Source of the DNA: Polaromonas sp. JS666
GTDB lineage: Bacteria; Pseudomonadota; Gammaproteobacteria; Burkholderiales; Burkholderiaceae_C
Reading direction: 5' to 3'
DNA: 64,000 bases
Assembly: GCF_000013865.1 (NCBI RefSeq)
Contig: NC_007949.1
Span: 248,001 to 312,000 of the forward strand
The notes below the pieces were generated by a model that was given only the letters and a program-made list of their open reading frames with translations, had not been told where the DNA came from and searched no databases. Both the position numbers and the translations under genes were made by a program. Shown here piece by piece: positions 43,449-53,394 of the stretch. Position 1 is the stretch's first letter. Each line of letters opens with the position of its first letter.

Positions 43449-44971
43449 AATTCATCACGCTGGGCATATTTCTGTTCATTCTGGGCATCACCCTTGCAGT
43501 GACTTACTGGGCCGCCAAACGCACCAAAACTACCAGCGAATTTTACGCGGCGGGGGGCAATCTGGGGGCGGTAGAAAACGGCTTTGCACTGGCCGGAGAC
43601 TGGATGAGTGCCGCCGCTTTTCTGGGCTTTGTCGGCCTGTCCGCGTTGTTTGGCTGGGATGGCGCACTGTATGCGCTGGGTGCGCTGGTGGCTTTCATGA
43701 CCATCTTGTTGCTGGTCGCCGAGCCGCTGCGCAACACCGGCCGCTACACACTGGGCGACGTGATTGCCTACCGCATGCAACGCCCGCAAGCCCGGGTGGC
43801 GGCAGTGGTCGGTACCATTGTGGTTAACCTAGCGTACCTGATTCCGCAAATGGCCGGTGGCGGTGTGTTGATCAAATTGCTGCTGGACATTCCCTACAGC
43901 GCCTCTGTGGTGTTTGTCGGCATTGGCATGATTGTGTATGTGGCCTTTGGTGGCATGCTGGCCACCACTTGGGTGCAAATTATCAAGGCGGTGCTGCTGA
44001 TTTCTACCGCCGTCGTGCTGGTGGTGTGGATACTGGCCCTATTTGGCTTCAACCCGGTGGCGCTGTTTGACGGCATGGAGGCCAAGTACGGCAGCAAAAT
44101 ATTGTCGCCAGGAAATTTCTTCAAGCACCCACTGGATGCATTCTCTCTGGGCATCAGTTTTGTGCTGGGCACCGCCGGCCTGCCGCACATCATGACCCGC
44201 TTTTACACCGTGCCAGATGCAAAAACGGCGCGCAAATCGGTCATCTGGCTGATGTTTCTCGCGGGCGGATTTTTTCTTGTCACCACACTGATTGGTTTTG
44301 CCTCGGCCCTGCTGGTGGGGCAGGACGCCATACGCGCGGCTGACAAGGGTGGCAATCTGGCGCTCCCCCTGCTGGCGCAATACCTGGGCGGTGGGGTCGG
44401 AACTTTGGGCGGACAGATTTTCCTGGCCTTCGTAGCAGCTGTGGCTTTTGCCACCATTTTGGCGGTGGTGGCAGGCTTGACACTCGCCACCTCGGGAGCC
44501 ATCGCTCATGACCTCTACGTCAACGTCATCAAGCAGGGCGTGCTCAGTGAAAAAGAACAGGTCAGAGTCGCCCGCGTCTCGGTGATCGGCATCGGCATTG
44601 TGGCTACGGTACTGGGTTTGCTGGCGCAAGGCCAGAACGTGGCAGTGCTGGTGATTCTGGCGATCTCGATCGCGGCGAGTGCCAATTTCCCCATCGTCGT
44701 GCTGTCGCTGTTCTGGCGGCGCTTCAACACCGGCGGCGTCATAGGCGGCGTCGGCGTCGGTTTGGTATCCGCCATCGGGCTGGCACTCATTGGCCCGGCT
44801 TTCATGGGCAAGGAAGCGATGTTTCCCATCGTTAATCCGGCCATTGCCAGCATGCCGTTGGGCTTTTTGGGTGCCTACCTCGGGACCCTCCTGGGCGGCA
44901 GGAATGCCGAGCTTGAAGCCCACTTTGACCAGGTACTGTTCAAGGCCCAGACCGCCATAGCCATCGATTGA
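43445..44971 (+). CDS. Sodium:solute symporter, ActP-like (probable haloacid or monocarboxylate permease)
   Basis: A 508-residue SSS-family permease with 13 predicted membrane segments. ENGFALAGDWMSAAAFLGF near 40 and TAGLPHIMTRFYTVPDAKTA near 242 are typical of the acetate/glycolate symporter ActP group. It is coupled to DUF485 upstream (ATGA) and followed after 24 bases by an L-2-haloacid dehalogenase, under a sigma-54 promoter. The expected substrate is therefore a short halogenated carboxylate such as chloroacetate or chloropropionate; this is inferred from context. Confidence 0.9.
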   Translation: MKFITLGIFLFILGITLAVTYWAAKRTKTTSEFYAAGGNLGAVENGFALAGDWMSAAAFLGFVGLSALFGWDGALYALGALVAFMTILLLVAEPLRNTGRYTLGDVIAYRMQRPQARVAAVVGTIVVNLAYLIPQMAGGGVLIKLLLDIPYSASVVFVGIGMIVYVAFGGMLATTWVQIIKAVLLISTAVVLVVWILALFGFNPVALFDGMEAKYGSKILSPGNFFKHPLDAFSLGISFVLGTAGLPHIMTRFYTVPDAKTARKSVIWLMFLAGGFFLVTTLIGFASALLVGQDAIRAADKGGNLALPLLAQYLGGGVGTLGGQIFLAFVAAVAFATILAVVAGLTLATSGAIAHDLYVNVIKQGVLSEKEQVRVARVSVIGIGIVATVLGLLAQGQNVAVLVILAISIAASANFPIVVLSLFWRRFNTGGVIGGVGVGLVSAIGLALIGPAFMGKEAMFPIVNPAIASMPLGFLGAYLGTLLGGRNAELEAHFDQVLFKAQTAIAID

Positions 44972-44977
44972 TTTTAA

Positions 44978-45685
<708 letters not shown>

Positions 45686-45695
45686 GATGAAATAA

Positions 45696-45775
45696 CTAGT
45701 GACCTGTAACGGAGAAAAGAGAGTGAACTTTTCCCTGTGTAGAGTGCTTCCGATTCAATCGTTACAGTCCACTAG
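45696..45775. repeat. Inverted repeat downstream of the dehalogenase gene
   Basis: CTAGTGACCTGTAACG at 45696-45711 pairs with CGTTACAGTCCACTAG at 45760-45775, 14 of 16 positions matching. The 48-base loop contains GAAAAG and CTTTTC, which could extend the fold. It might be a small non-autonomous element or a terminator-like structure. Confidence 0.5.
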
Positions 45776-45911
45776 CGCGGGGAGTTTCCTCAGTCAGCGC
45801 CATGATCAGCGGCCAACATTCAACGTTGTGCTTGGGATTGGCATAAAGAAAGGCAAGACCGACTCTTATGACCGCAATCTACTTTGAACATTCACTGTAA
45901 GCTGAAAAACC

Positions 45912-46142
45912 GTGATAAAAATCCCCAAAAATTTCGCTCATTTGGTCTACGGTGTCCTCCAATCGGGGCTGACCTGCGCGGTGGCTACTGGCATTTCAAG
46001 CGTAGGCTCTACCAGCTTGGAAGCCTACATGCTGCACTGGTTGAAATCTTGGGTGTTGTCGTGGCTTTTTATGCTACCAGTTGTCGTGCTGGCTTCGCCG
46101 TTAATTCGAAGGTTGGCGGACAAACTCATACATGGCGCTTAG
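45912..46142 (+). CDS. DUF2798-family small membrane protein
   Basis: A 76-residue protein with two membrane helices. The family pattern is FAHLVYGVLQSGLTCAVATG at the first helix and WLKSWVLSWLFMLPVVVLAS, then PLIRRLADKL at the second. The start is GTG 45912. No function is known for DUF2798. It is isolated, downstream of an inverted repeat. Confidence 0.75.
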   Translation: MIKIPKNFAHLVYGVLQSGLTCAVATGISSVGSTSLEAYMLHWLKSWVLSWLFMLPVVVLASPLIRRLADKLIHGA

Positions 46143-46590
46143 GGAGCGTTCGCTTTCCCTAGCGGCCTGCCGCTATGTAACAAACGAGCCTCTTAGTTTT
46201 AAACCGGCTCCTATGGGCGAGACTCCGAAGCACCAGATTGGCCGGGGCATTCGCAGCGGCAGACAAGCCGTCGAGGTTGTACCGAAGCATTACGGGATTC
46301 ATGAAGGGTTGAAGCACCTGCATGATCCCGCGACACGTCTCGTCGACAGGGGTCGTTTGTTCAAACTCGCCGGACCCTCGACCCTTCAAGATGAAGGCCG
46401 ACAGGGTGCGCTGGATTCTCTCGACGTAGGTCTGCGCGCACGGCCACCCTTCCGCGCCAGCACAAGATGCGATGTCGTAAAGTCGTCGATCGTTGAAAAA
46501 TAGCTGTGCTCCGCTTTCGCCCCCGGCTTTTGTTGGTGCAGTCTGGGCAGCGGCGCCAGCCTAGCAAATGGCTTCAGCCGCCTGGCACTG
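46143..46590. other. Stretch without a recognised gene
   Basis: About 450 bases. Several short open frames overlap on both strands (46159-46389 - and 46361-46567 -) but none has recognisable motifs or ribosome sites. It may hold eroded coding sequence. Confidence 0.4.
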
Positions 46591-46842
46591 TCACCACAGC
46601 GCTGAGTCACGCATGTCAATGGCACGGCGTCTGGCCTTCTGCACGTTGCTATGTTTAATAACCGCCGCCACAACCAGGGCTGCCAGGGCAATGGCGGTCA
46701 TTTCCCACCACAAAAGGCGGCGCTGCATTACGGTAGCAACAACCATTGCCAAGGTGGCCACAGCCGCGGCTACACCCACCAAGGCAAGCGCCAGTCGAAA
46801 CATAGGGTGACCCCAGGAGGAAGCTGAGCGATTACGAGCCAT
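46591..46842 (-). CDS. Small two-helix membrane protein of unknown function
   Basis: An 83-residue frame with two strong hydrophobic segments (MFRLALALVGVAAAVATLAM and MTAIALAALVVAAVIKHSNV) joined by a short basic loop. The hydrophobic pattern on the minus strand is convincing, though no family is recognised and no ribosome site is clear. Confidence 0.5.
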   Translation of the reverse strand: MARNRSASSWGHPMFRLALALVGVAAAVATLAMVVATVMQRRLLWWEMTAIALAALVVAAVIKHSNVQKARRRAIDMRDSALW

Positions 46843-46919
46843 GGGTAAATTCTAGTGTGGTCGGCTAGAGCTTGGTGCCTAAGCCCGCATTCGTGTGTGC
46901 GCACCTAATGGGTGCAGCA

Positions 46920-47290
46920 TCAATGCAACCTGTTCATCAACGTTGCGGCATTCCGCTGGCCCTGGTCCTGGTAGTTGTTGTTAAAAATCACCTGCACCAG
47001 CTCCGCTTTGCGGTCCAGATCACGAATGCCAGGCACCAGCTGCTGCAGTTCGTGCTCTGGGTAGTCGTAGTTAAACCGGTCAGACGCCACGGTCGCGCCC
47101 TTTATGTTCCAGGTCTCGGCATTACGTCCGTGCAGCCCCACAACCGCCAGCTTGGTGCTGGCGATAGCCCAGACGGGCGGCACGCAGTTGCTAAACCCCT
47201 GGGGCCCGTCCACCACAACATGGGCAACCCCTACCAGCGTCAAACAGCTGTTGCAGCACATCAACCAGTTCGTCTAGCGCTACAGTTTCA
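46920..47290 (-). pseudogene. DUF72-family gene fragment with frameshift
   Basis: Minus-strand reading gives ELVDVLQQLFDAG near 47275-47235, then in another frame VAHVVVDGPQGFSNCVPPVW, AVVGLHGRNAETWNIKG, and DRFNYDYPEHELQQLVPGIR with FNNNYQDQGQRNAATLM at the end. These are the C-terminal motifs of DUF72 (YecE-like) proteins: HGRN, RFNYxY and FNNxYxDxA. The N-terminal half is missing, and one base is out of frame near 47230. Confidence 0.8.
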
Positions 47291-47563
47291 GCTGTCAGCG
47301 TTTCGCTGGACGGCAACCCGATTCAATTTTCAGAGACCCGAAAGCGCTGACGTAAACCGTTTCTGTATGTGCGTTTATGCATTGAACCGAACGCTGGCCC
47401 CGTAAATGTGGGCGTGATCAGCCGTTGAATATGCAAAACTTGGTTGCGGATGCAGCAGGGGGACCTCCAACTCTCACGCCGAAAGATGACCATGAGTGCT
47501 GATGGCTACCACATTTGCAATATGGCAGCCACACTTTCAGCTATAGCACCTCACCGGCTCGGC

Positions 47564-47821
47564 TTAACGGCCCCGATAGAGGTCCTTGAACACGTCAGCC
47601 GATTGATTCACATGACCCATGCCGTCTTTGGTCATCTTGTCAGATTTACCTTCTGCCATTTTCATCGTTTCGGCTTTCATGTGCTTGCCATCTTGATCGC
47701 CTTTCGTCATTTCCATGTTGGTTTTTTCGTCCATCTTTTGGGTATTTTGTGCATGCGCAAGGAAAGCTGAGGACATTGCAATAGAAGCGGCGAGGATCGA
47801 AATAGTGCTGCGAATTTTCAT
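47564..47821 (-). CDS. Secreted Met/Lys-rich small protein
   Basis: An 85-residue exported protein with signal peptide (STISILAASIAMSSAFLAHA). The mature part is rich in Met, Lys, Asp and Glu (KTNMEMTKGDQDGKHMKAET, MAEGKSDKMTKDGMGH), an arrangement seen in small periplasmic proteins suspected to bind copper or silver. Purines upstream of the ATG (GGAAATTATT) are a plausible ribosome site. No family can be named. Confidence 0.7.
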   Translation of the reverse strand: MKIRSTISILAASIAMSSAFLAHAQNTQKMDEKTNMEMTKGDQDGKHMKAETMKMAEGKSDKMTKDGMGHVNQSADVFKDLYRGR

Positions 47822-48149
47822 AATAATTTCCGGATTTCAAAGAGGTTTTTCAACAAAGCTGCGGGCTAATATCTGCACGATGGATCTATTAGCACCGCAT
47901 GGGCAGCGCGTTATTACGTTGCTTAAAAATTGGTCGGAGTCTGCAGGTTGTTCTTACAAAAAATGTCATCTCCAAGTTTTCAACATAAAAATCATCGAAA
48001 GTAAACTGCATGTGCACTATCAAGCAATCAGGCCAGACCGACTCTTCGAAACCATCGCCTCGAAAGCCGTTTTCGGGACGCTTTGTTCACGGGACGACGG
48101 ACGCGGTGTATATCCTCAAAACTCGAAGCGGTGTTTTTGACTATTGATG

Positions 48150-48615
48150 CAATGCGTTGACACGCTCCTGGATCCGAACCACACCAGCGTGTGCGCAAAC
48201 CTCGTCGAGTGCTCCACCTGGAGCGCCTCCGACGCCTATAGCCGCGATCGTTTCGTCGTTGTGGCGTATGGCTATCAGCCTTGGGATCACTCGATGCGCC
48301 CTTACGGTTGGCGACAATCTCAGCCTCGTCGAGCTTGGCGACGTTGCCTGCCAAGTAGGTATGGGCTGCTAGGCAGTAGCCACAGCTGTTGATCTCTGCA
48401 ACTGCCAATGCAACGCGTTCGCGTGTTTGGGCGCTGAGTTTCCCCTTAGACGCCGCGCTGTTGAAATCAATGTAGCCTTGTAACGCAGCCGGGCTGTTTG
48501 CAACGACGCGAAACAGGTTGGGTAATGTTGCCACCGAGCTCAGCGTATAGCGTTTGCCATTGGCGTCAGCTGCGGCGGCACCGTTATGCTTCCAGGGACA
48601 CAAACTCGAATACAC
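48150..48615 (-). pseudogene. AhpD-like gene, decayed third paralogue
   Basis: The first 105 residues have the AhpD-like pattern TLPNLFRVVANSPAALQGYI and AVAEINSCGYCLAAHTYLAG, with the CxxCxxxH motif. After GASSDPKAD the sequence becomes an Arg-rich, unrelated frame, so a frameshift and deletion destroyed the C-terminus. It differs from the copies at 31.1 and 32.6 kb and belongs to another branch of the family. Confidence 0.75.
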
Positions 48616-48718
48616 AGAGTGCTCAATGTGTGAAGAACCCCTTTCGCTTGACGATCAGTCCCTCGATGGCATGTGTAGTTACTGCAAATATAAGTTCGAC
48701 AAGATGATGGCCGAATGA
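48554..48718 (+). CDS. Small zinc-ribbon protein, possibly truncated
   Basis: A short frame ends YTECSMCEEPLSLDD, then GMCSYCKYKFDKMMAE, with two CxxC pairs 18 residues apart, a zinc-ribbon arrangement. The frame has no ATG; a TTG at 48554 is the first possible start, inside the decayed AhpD-like gene on the other strand. The motif is convincing, the start is not, so the gene may have lost its 5' end. Confidence 0.5.
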   Translation: MPLASAAAAPLCFQGHKLEYTECSMCEEPLSLDDQSLDGMCSYCKYKFDKMMAE

Positions 48719-49059
48719 CCGCTGATAGTTGCGGATTCAACCGGTCGATGCAACAGCATCCGCCTCTCAGTGCGACTATGCTATGTACCTGTCAAGCTGT
48801 ATGGATGGCAAGGAAGCCCCTACCTGGAGCCTCATCACACGATCAAAGTTTCGGATGGGGGACTTGATCACCCCTGACACGTTGGCGCCATTTGCCCCAC
48901 TGGCCACCGCGAGATTCACTACAGAATTGGCGGGCATGGTCGCAATGCCCAGTCCAGGATCTTTCTTCGATCGAATCAGAAAAATAAGCCCAACATTCAT
49001 CCGCGTCTGCTCCTTCATCGGTGGTCCAATAACGGCCTTGAACTTCAATGGTGAGATAA
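48719..49059. other. Stretch without a recognised gene
   Basis: About 340 bases. A minus-strand frame covers most of it (48776-49465), but it continues antisense into the nuclease gene and shows no motif. The nuclease promoter is expected here. Confidence 0.35.
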
Positions 49060-49809
49060 GTGGTGCGAGAGAAACAGAAGAAGACATGGGTACGGCGGAC
49101 ATTGACTGCAGCAGTGATGTCAGTGGGCTTGGCAGCCCAGGCCGCCAGTGGTTTTGCGGAGTGTCCAGAGTTCTTTGCTCATGGGCAGCCACCTGCAGCA
49201 CCGAAGCAACCTGCACAAAGAGAGCTTTGCTACGAAGCCTTCGCAGTCCTTCACAGCGGTGAAACCAAGACCCCGGTTTACGTCGCCCAGCGCCTGAGCC
49301 GGAAAAGCATCGAGGATGCCGACGAAAAGCGCACCAACAAGTTCTTTGCTGATGCCCGACTGCCACGCCGGGAGCGGGCGGAGCTGGAAGATTACAAGCG
49401 ATCGGGCTACTCACGCGGGCACATGGCCCCTGCGGGAGATATGCCCACGGCGCAGGCGATGGCACAGAGCTTTTCCTTGGCCAATGTGGTGCCCCAGGCC
49501 AGACAGCACAACTCGGGCGCGTGGGCCAAGATCGAGCGAGACACTCGCAAGTACGCAGGACGGGCGCGAGGCGACGTGTATGTACTCACCGGGCCGGTGT
49601 TTGGCCCGAGCAGCGAAACCATCGGTGACAACCGGGTGCGGGTGCCCAAGTACCTGTTCAAGTTGGTCTATGACGCCGAGCGCAACCGCGCCTGGGCGCA
49701 TTGGCAGGAGAACGGGGATGACACACAGGCATCCAGGCCAATCAGCTACGAGGAGCTGGTGAGGCGGACCGGTGTGGAGTTCTTGCCAGCGGTGGCCGGT
49801 GTGCGATGA
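49060..49809 (+). CDS. Secreted DNA/RNA non-specific endonuclease (NucA family)
   Basis: A 249-residue beta-beta-alpha-metal nuclease with a signal peptide (WVRRTLTAAVMSVGLAAQAA). The active-site motif is YSRGHMAPAGDM near residue 117, where the family has DRGH; the His that acts as general base and the Asn/Asp downstream (SLANVVPQARQHNSGAW) are present. It would degrade DNA and RNA in the periplasm or outside the cell. The start is GTG 49060, chosen because the signal peptide begins there; the true start could be slightly different. Confidence 0.85.
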   Translation: MVREKQKKTWVRRTLTAAVMSVGLAAQAASGFAECPEFFAHGQPPAAPKQPAQRELCYEAFAVLHSGETKTPVYVAQRLSRKSIEDADEKRTNKFFADARLPRRERAELEDYKRSGYSRGHMAPAGDMPTAQAMAQSFSLANVVPQARQHNSGAWAKIERDTRKYAGRARGDVYVLTGPVFGPSSETIGDNRVRVPKYLFKLVYDAERNRAWAHWQENGDDTQASRPISYEELVRRTGVEFLPAVAGVR

Positions 49810-49811
49810 CC

Positions 49812-50050
49812 CGCTTTCGGCCAGCTTCGGTCAGCCGGGCGTATGCCACCAGTCTCAGCCAGGATGCGACTGACAGATGAGTGGTTTCGATCAAACAACT
49901 GGGCAATCTGTTGAAGGGATTCGCCCTTCTTCCAGCGTTCCCACATCAGAGCCTTCTGGCTCTCTGAATAGTAAATCCTTGTTCTGTACTTCATCTGCAA
50001 CACTCCTACTGCTCACGCAGTATTTAATGTGTTGCACCGATCGGTTGAAT
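49812..50050 (-). mobile_element. IS30-family element, 5' fragment
   Basis: On the minus strand from ATG 50003 (or 49994) a transposase N-terminus reads YYSESQKALMWERWKKGESL, then IAQLFDRNHSSVSRILAETG and GIRPA, the HTH of IS30 transposases, before the sequence changes near 49815. Upstream, 50020-50050 carries the probable terminal repeat (GATTCAACCGATCGGTGCAA on the minus strand). Only one end and about 60 codons remain. Confidence 0.75.
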
Positions 50051-50409
50051 CCAAGCTGCAGTCCTGTCGTTTGAATCCCAATCATCAGTGACCGCAAAGG
50101 GCGCGAAGCCGTCATCGGCGCCAATGGCATTGACTATCGATAATTGAACATTGCCGATAGCCAGCCAGCAAGGGCGCCACGTGACCGCTGTGCAAATCCC
50201 GAGGTTAGAAATCAACGCCGCGATGGATCCTAGACATCTGAATTTATGCTCCGCGTTTATTCCGGCCAAAACCTTACGGTCTATAAGTGTTGGCGTCCCG
50301 TCGAGTCCTGGGTGGCCTTTGGACACCGTCCAGCCACGAGCTATTAAAGCTATAGCTGTGCGTTGAGCCACCTACTTACGGTAAGTACTTATTGTCGGTA
50401 GTCACCTAT
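50051..50409. other. Stretch between IS30 fragment and IS21 element
   Basis: About 360 bases. A minus-strand frame (50024-50371) is open but starts inside nothing recognisable and runs through the IS30 end, so it was not called. Nothing else was identified. Confidence 0.35.
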
Positions 50410-50652
50410 TGAGTATTCCGGTCCAACGTGACCGGTGATTCCGGGATCGTGACCGACATTCCGGTGAACGTGACCGGAGGGATTCCGGCAACGTGACCGC
50501 TGATTCCGACGAACGTGACCGCTGGCAACGGTCACGACAGTCGGCACGGTGGTATACGCCGCCGGAACGGTGTTGCGCATAAACGAAACCTGGCGTGGCG
50601 TGTAGCTTCGATGCTTTTTGCAAAGAACTACATGCCCGCCTTAAGGATCAAC

Positions 50653-52188
50653 ATGCGCAAACTCAAAGACGCCCTGCGTCTCAAATTCGACGGTGGGCTT
50701 TCCCACCAACAAATCGCGGGTGCCCTGGGCATCTCCAAAGGTGTTGTCACCAAGTACGTGGGTCTGGCTGTCGCCGCTGGGCTCGATTGGGTGGCCATTG
50801 CCGCCATGGACGAAGCCGCGCTGGAGCGATGCCTGCTGGCATCGCCTCGCCCCAGCGACATCTATGCCCAAGCCGACTACGGGCGAATCCACCAGGAGCT
50901 GGGCCGCAAGGGCGTCACGCTCATGCTGCTGTGGGAGGAATACTGCGCCCAGGTCGGCGACGAGCACAGCGCCGACAACCCCATCAAGCCCTGGCGCTAC
51001 TCGCAGTTCTGCGAGAACTACCGCCAGTTTGCCAAACGCCTCAAGCGCTCCATGCGGCAAGTCCACCGCGCTGGCGAGAAGCTGTTCATCGATTTTGCTG
51101 GCCCCACCATCACGCTCATGGTGCAGGGCCAAGAGGTGGGACGGGCCAACATCTTCGTGGCTGCCATGGGCGTTTCGGGCTACTGCTTTGCCTGTGCCAC
51201 GCCCACGCAAACTGGCCGCGACTGGCTGGGCGCAACAGCACAGGCCTTGAGCTTTTGTGGTGGCGTGCCCCAGCTCATAGTCCCAGACAACCCACGCGCC
51301 CTGGTGAGCAAGGCCGAGCGTTACGAGCCGCTGCTGACAGACAGCGTGCGAGACTTCGCCCGCCACTACGGCTGCTCGGTCTTGCCCGCACGCGCCTACC
51401 ACCCGCAGGACAAGCCCAAGGTCGAACTCAGCGTGCTGCTGGTGGAGCGCTGGATACTGGCACGCCTGCGCAAAATTCAATTCACCAGTGTGGAGGAAGT
51501 CAACGACGCCATTGCCCCCTTGCTGCACTGGCTCAACCAGCGCGCCTTTCAAAAGCTGCCAGGCAGCCGCGCCAGCGTGTTTGCCCAAATCGACGCCCCG
51601 GCCCTGATGGCCTTGCCGGTGCAGCCCTGGGAATGGGCGGTCTTCAAGACCGTGCGCGTGCACATTGACAGCCACGTCGAATTTGAAGGCCACCGCTACA
51701 GCGTGCCCAACGCCCTGGTTGGCCTGGCGCTGGAGCTGCGAGTGACCGCCCATGCGATAGAGGCCTTGCACCGTGGCAACCGTGTTGCCAGCCACATGCG
51801 CTGCGCCCACAAAGGCGGTTTCACCACCGTGACCGAGCACTTGCCCGAACGCCACCAACACCAGGCCCAGTGGACGCCCGAGCGGCTGGTGGTCTGGGGC
51901 GAACGTATTGGCGTGGCCTGTGCTGCCACGGTGCAAAGAATGCTGGAGCGCCAGCGCCACCCCGAGCATGCCTACCGTGCCTGCCTGGGCCTGCTGTCTT
52001 TGAGCAAACGCTACGGCGATACCCGGCTGGAGGCGGCGTGCACCTTGGCGTTGAGCCTGGGCACCAGCAAATACACCCACATCCGCGACATCTTGCTCAA
52101 CCGGCGCGACCTGCTGCAAACCCACACGCCCCCTGAATGGACCAGCCCGACACATGCCCATGTGCGTGGCGCCAATTACTACCAATGA
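50653..52188 (+). CDS. istA: IS21-family transposase IstA
   Basis: A 511-residue transposase. N-terminal HTH (LSHQQIAGALGISKGVVTKY), then the rve core with catalytic residues in KLFIDFAGPT, QLIVPDNPRA and DKPKVELSV, and a C-terminal beta domain with EFEGHRYSVPNALVG. Start 50653 is preferred (AAGGATC before the ATG; MRKLKDAL is the usual opening). The stop overlaps the istB start (ATGA). Confidence 0.93.
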   Translation: MRKLKDALRLKFDGGLSHQQIAGALGISKGVVTKYVGLAVAAGLDWVAIAAMDEAALERCLLASPRPSDIYAQADYGRIHQELGRKGVTLMLLWEEYCAQVGDEHSADNPIKPWRYSQFCENYRQFAKRLKRSMRQVHRAGEKLFIDFAGPTITLMVQGQEVGRANIFVAAMGVSGYCFACATPTQTGRDWLGATAQALSFCGGVPQLIVPDNPRALVSKAERYEPLLTDSVRDFARHYGCSVLPARAYHPQDKPKVELSVLLVERWILARLRKIQFTSVEEVNDAIAPLLHWLNQRAFQKLPGSRASVFAQIDAPALMALPVQPWEWAVFKTVRVHIDSHVEFEGHRYSVPNALVGLALELRVTAHAIEALHRGNRVASHMRCAHKGGFTTVTEHLPERHQHQAQWTPERLVVWGERIGVACAATVQRMLERQRHPEHAYRACLGLLSLSKRYGDTRLEAACTLALSLGTSKYTHIRDILLNRRDLLQTHTPPEWTSPTHAHVRGANYYQ

Positions 52189-52973
52189 AACCCAACACGG
52201 ACAAATCCAGCATGATGATGAACACCACCTCGAACCAACTGCGCGGCCTGCGTCTTGAGACCATGGCCCAGGCGCTGGAGCAGCAGCTCACGCAAAGCGG
52301 CATCAGCGCCATGAGCTTTGAAGAGCGACTGGCGCTGCTGGTAGACCGGGAGGTGCACGGCAGACAAGACCGGCGCTGTGCGCGCTTGCTCAAGAGTGCA
52401 AAACTCAAATACCCGCAAGCGGCCATTGAAGACCTGGACAGCCGCGCCAGACGCGGCCTGGAGCGCAGCGCGGTGATGAGTCTGGCCCTGGGCGAATGGG
52501 TCAAGGCAGGGCACGCCGTGCTGATCACCGGCCCGACAAGCGCGGGCAAGTCGTGGCTTGCGTGCGCCCTGGCCCAGCATGCCTGCAGGCGTGGTCATAG
52601 TGCCCTGTACCAGCGGGTTCCCCGCCTGGGTGAGGAGTTGCGCATCCGGCACGCCAACGGCACGTTCACGCGCTGGCTGGATGCCCTGAAAAACACTGAC
52701 GTGCTGCTGCTGGACGACTGGGGCATGGCCGCCATGGATGGGCAAACCAGAGCGGATCTGCTGGAGATCATTGATGACCGTGCGGGCCACCACGCCACCA
52801 TCATCACCAGCCAGGTACCCATTGAGCATTGGCACGAGTGGATCGGTGACCAGACGATGGCTGACGCCATGCTGGACCGGCTGATGCAAAGCCATCACCG
52901 CTTCACGCTCACGGGCGAATCGCTGCGCAAAAAGAGCACTCCAAACAAAGCAAAAGCAGGCGACCACGGCTAG
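52185..52973 (+). CDS. istB: IS21-family ATPase helper protein IstB
   Basis: A 262-residue AAA+ ATPase of the IstB/DnaC type. Walker A is GPTSAGKSW (the usual GxxGxGKS with Ser/Ala at the second Gly), Walker B is VLLLDDWGMA and sensor-1 is IITSQVP. Preceding helices (LRGLRLETMAQALEQQ, MSFEERLALLVDRE) are characteristic of IstB. It selects the target and stimulates IstA. Translation is coupled to istA. Confidence 0.93.
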   Translation: MKPNTDKSSMMMNTTSNQLRGLRLETMAQALEQQLTQSGISAMSFEERLALLVDREVHGRQDRRCARLLKSAKLKYPQAAIEDLDSRARRGLERSAVMSLALGEWVKAGHAVLITGPTSAGKSWLACALAQHACRRGHSALYQRVPRLGEELRIRHANGTFTRWLDALKNTDVLLLDDWGMAAMDGQTRADLLEIIDDRAGHHATIITSQVPIEHWHEWIGDQTMADAMLDRLMQSHHRFTLTGESLRKKSTPNKAKAGDHG

Positions 52974-53238
52974 AACAAAATCATCAGACCTCAACAGAGC
53001 GTAGCCCTGGCCGGGGGCGGGTCATGCACGAGTACCTGCACGACCAGAAGGGGCCTCCGGCGGCCTGGCAGGGGCCTATAAATTCAAAAACAACCCATTA
53101 CCTGACAAGGAAAATCAGCCGAAAAGCAAGCCGGCATAAAATCAAAGCGCGCAACACCGGCCCTCGGTCACGTTCGCCGGAATGCCGGTCACGTTGCCGG
53201 AATCAGCGGTCACGTTCACCGGAATACGCAACCTATGA

Positions 53239-53391
53239 AATGGGATTCGCCAGGAAAGTTGCCACAGGGTCGTCTTCATCAATGTCGGCAGCCGCATCCT
53301 GGAAGACTGCTCAAAAGACGAGTTCTTTGGTAAGCCCGATGGGCGTCAGCCGCGAACCAAGGATTTTCTGAACAAAATCCTCTCACACTGA
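53239..53391 (+). pseudogene. 3' fragment of an unidentified gene cut by the IS21 element
   Basis: Right of the IS21 end a frame reads VVFINVGSRILEDCSKDEFF, then GKPDGRQPRTKDFLNKILSH before TGA. The composition is protein-like and no start exists, since TGA at 53236-53238 precedes it. It may be the C-terminus of a gene disrupted before or by the IS insertion. Not identified. Confidence 0.3.
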
Positions 53392-53394
53392 GAT

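Larger units (their letters stand above)
50410..53230 (+). mobile_element. IS21-family insertion sequence, complete, with 6-bp target duplication
   Basis: A 2821-bp element. It begins TGAGTATTCCGGT at 50410 and ends with the inverted match ACCGGAATACGCA at 53218-53230. ACCTAT flanks it on both sides (50404-50409 and 53231-53236), a target duplication. Each end carries several further copies of the ATTCCGG/ACGTGACC unit as inverted arrays, typical multiple transposase-binding sites of IS21 elements. It encodes IstA and IstB. Confidence 0.93.

Noticed and set aside
48776..49465. Possible gene on the - strand upstream of and antisense to the nuclease
   Set aside because: Half of it is antisense to the nuclease coding region and the rest has no recognisable motif.
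50024..50371. Possible hypothetical gene on the - strand
   Set aside because: Open but without ribosome site or motif, and its 3' part passes through the IS30 terminal sequence.
50420..50530. Short regularly spaced GTGACC repeats that look like iterons or a CRISPR-like array
   Set aside because: The same units appear inverted at 53160-53230; they are the multiple terminal binding sites of the IS21 element.
50641..52185. Open frame of 514 codons on the - strand
   Set aside because: Complete antisense of istA; no motif.
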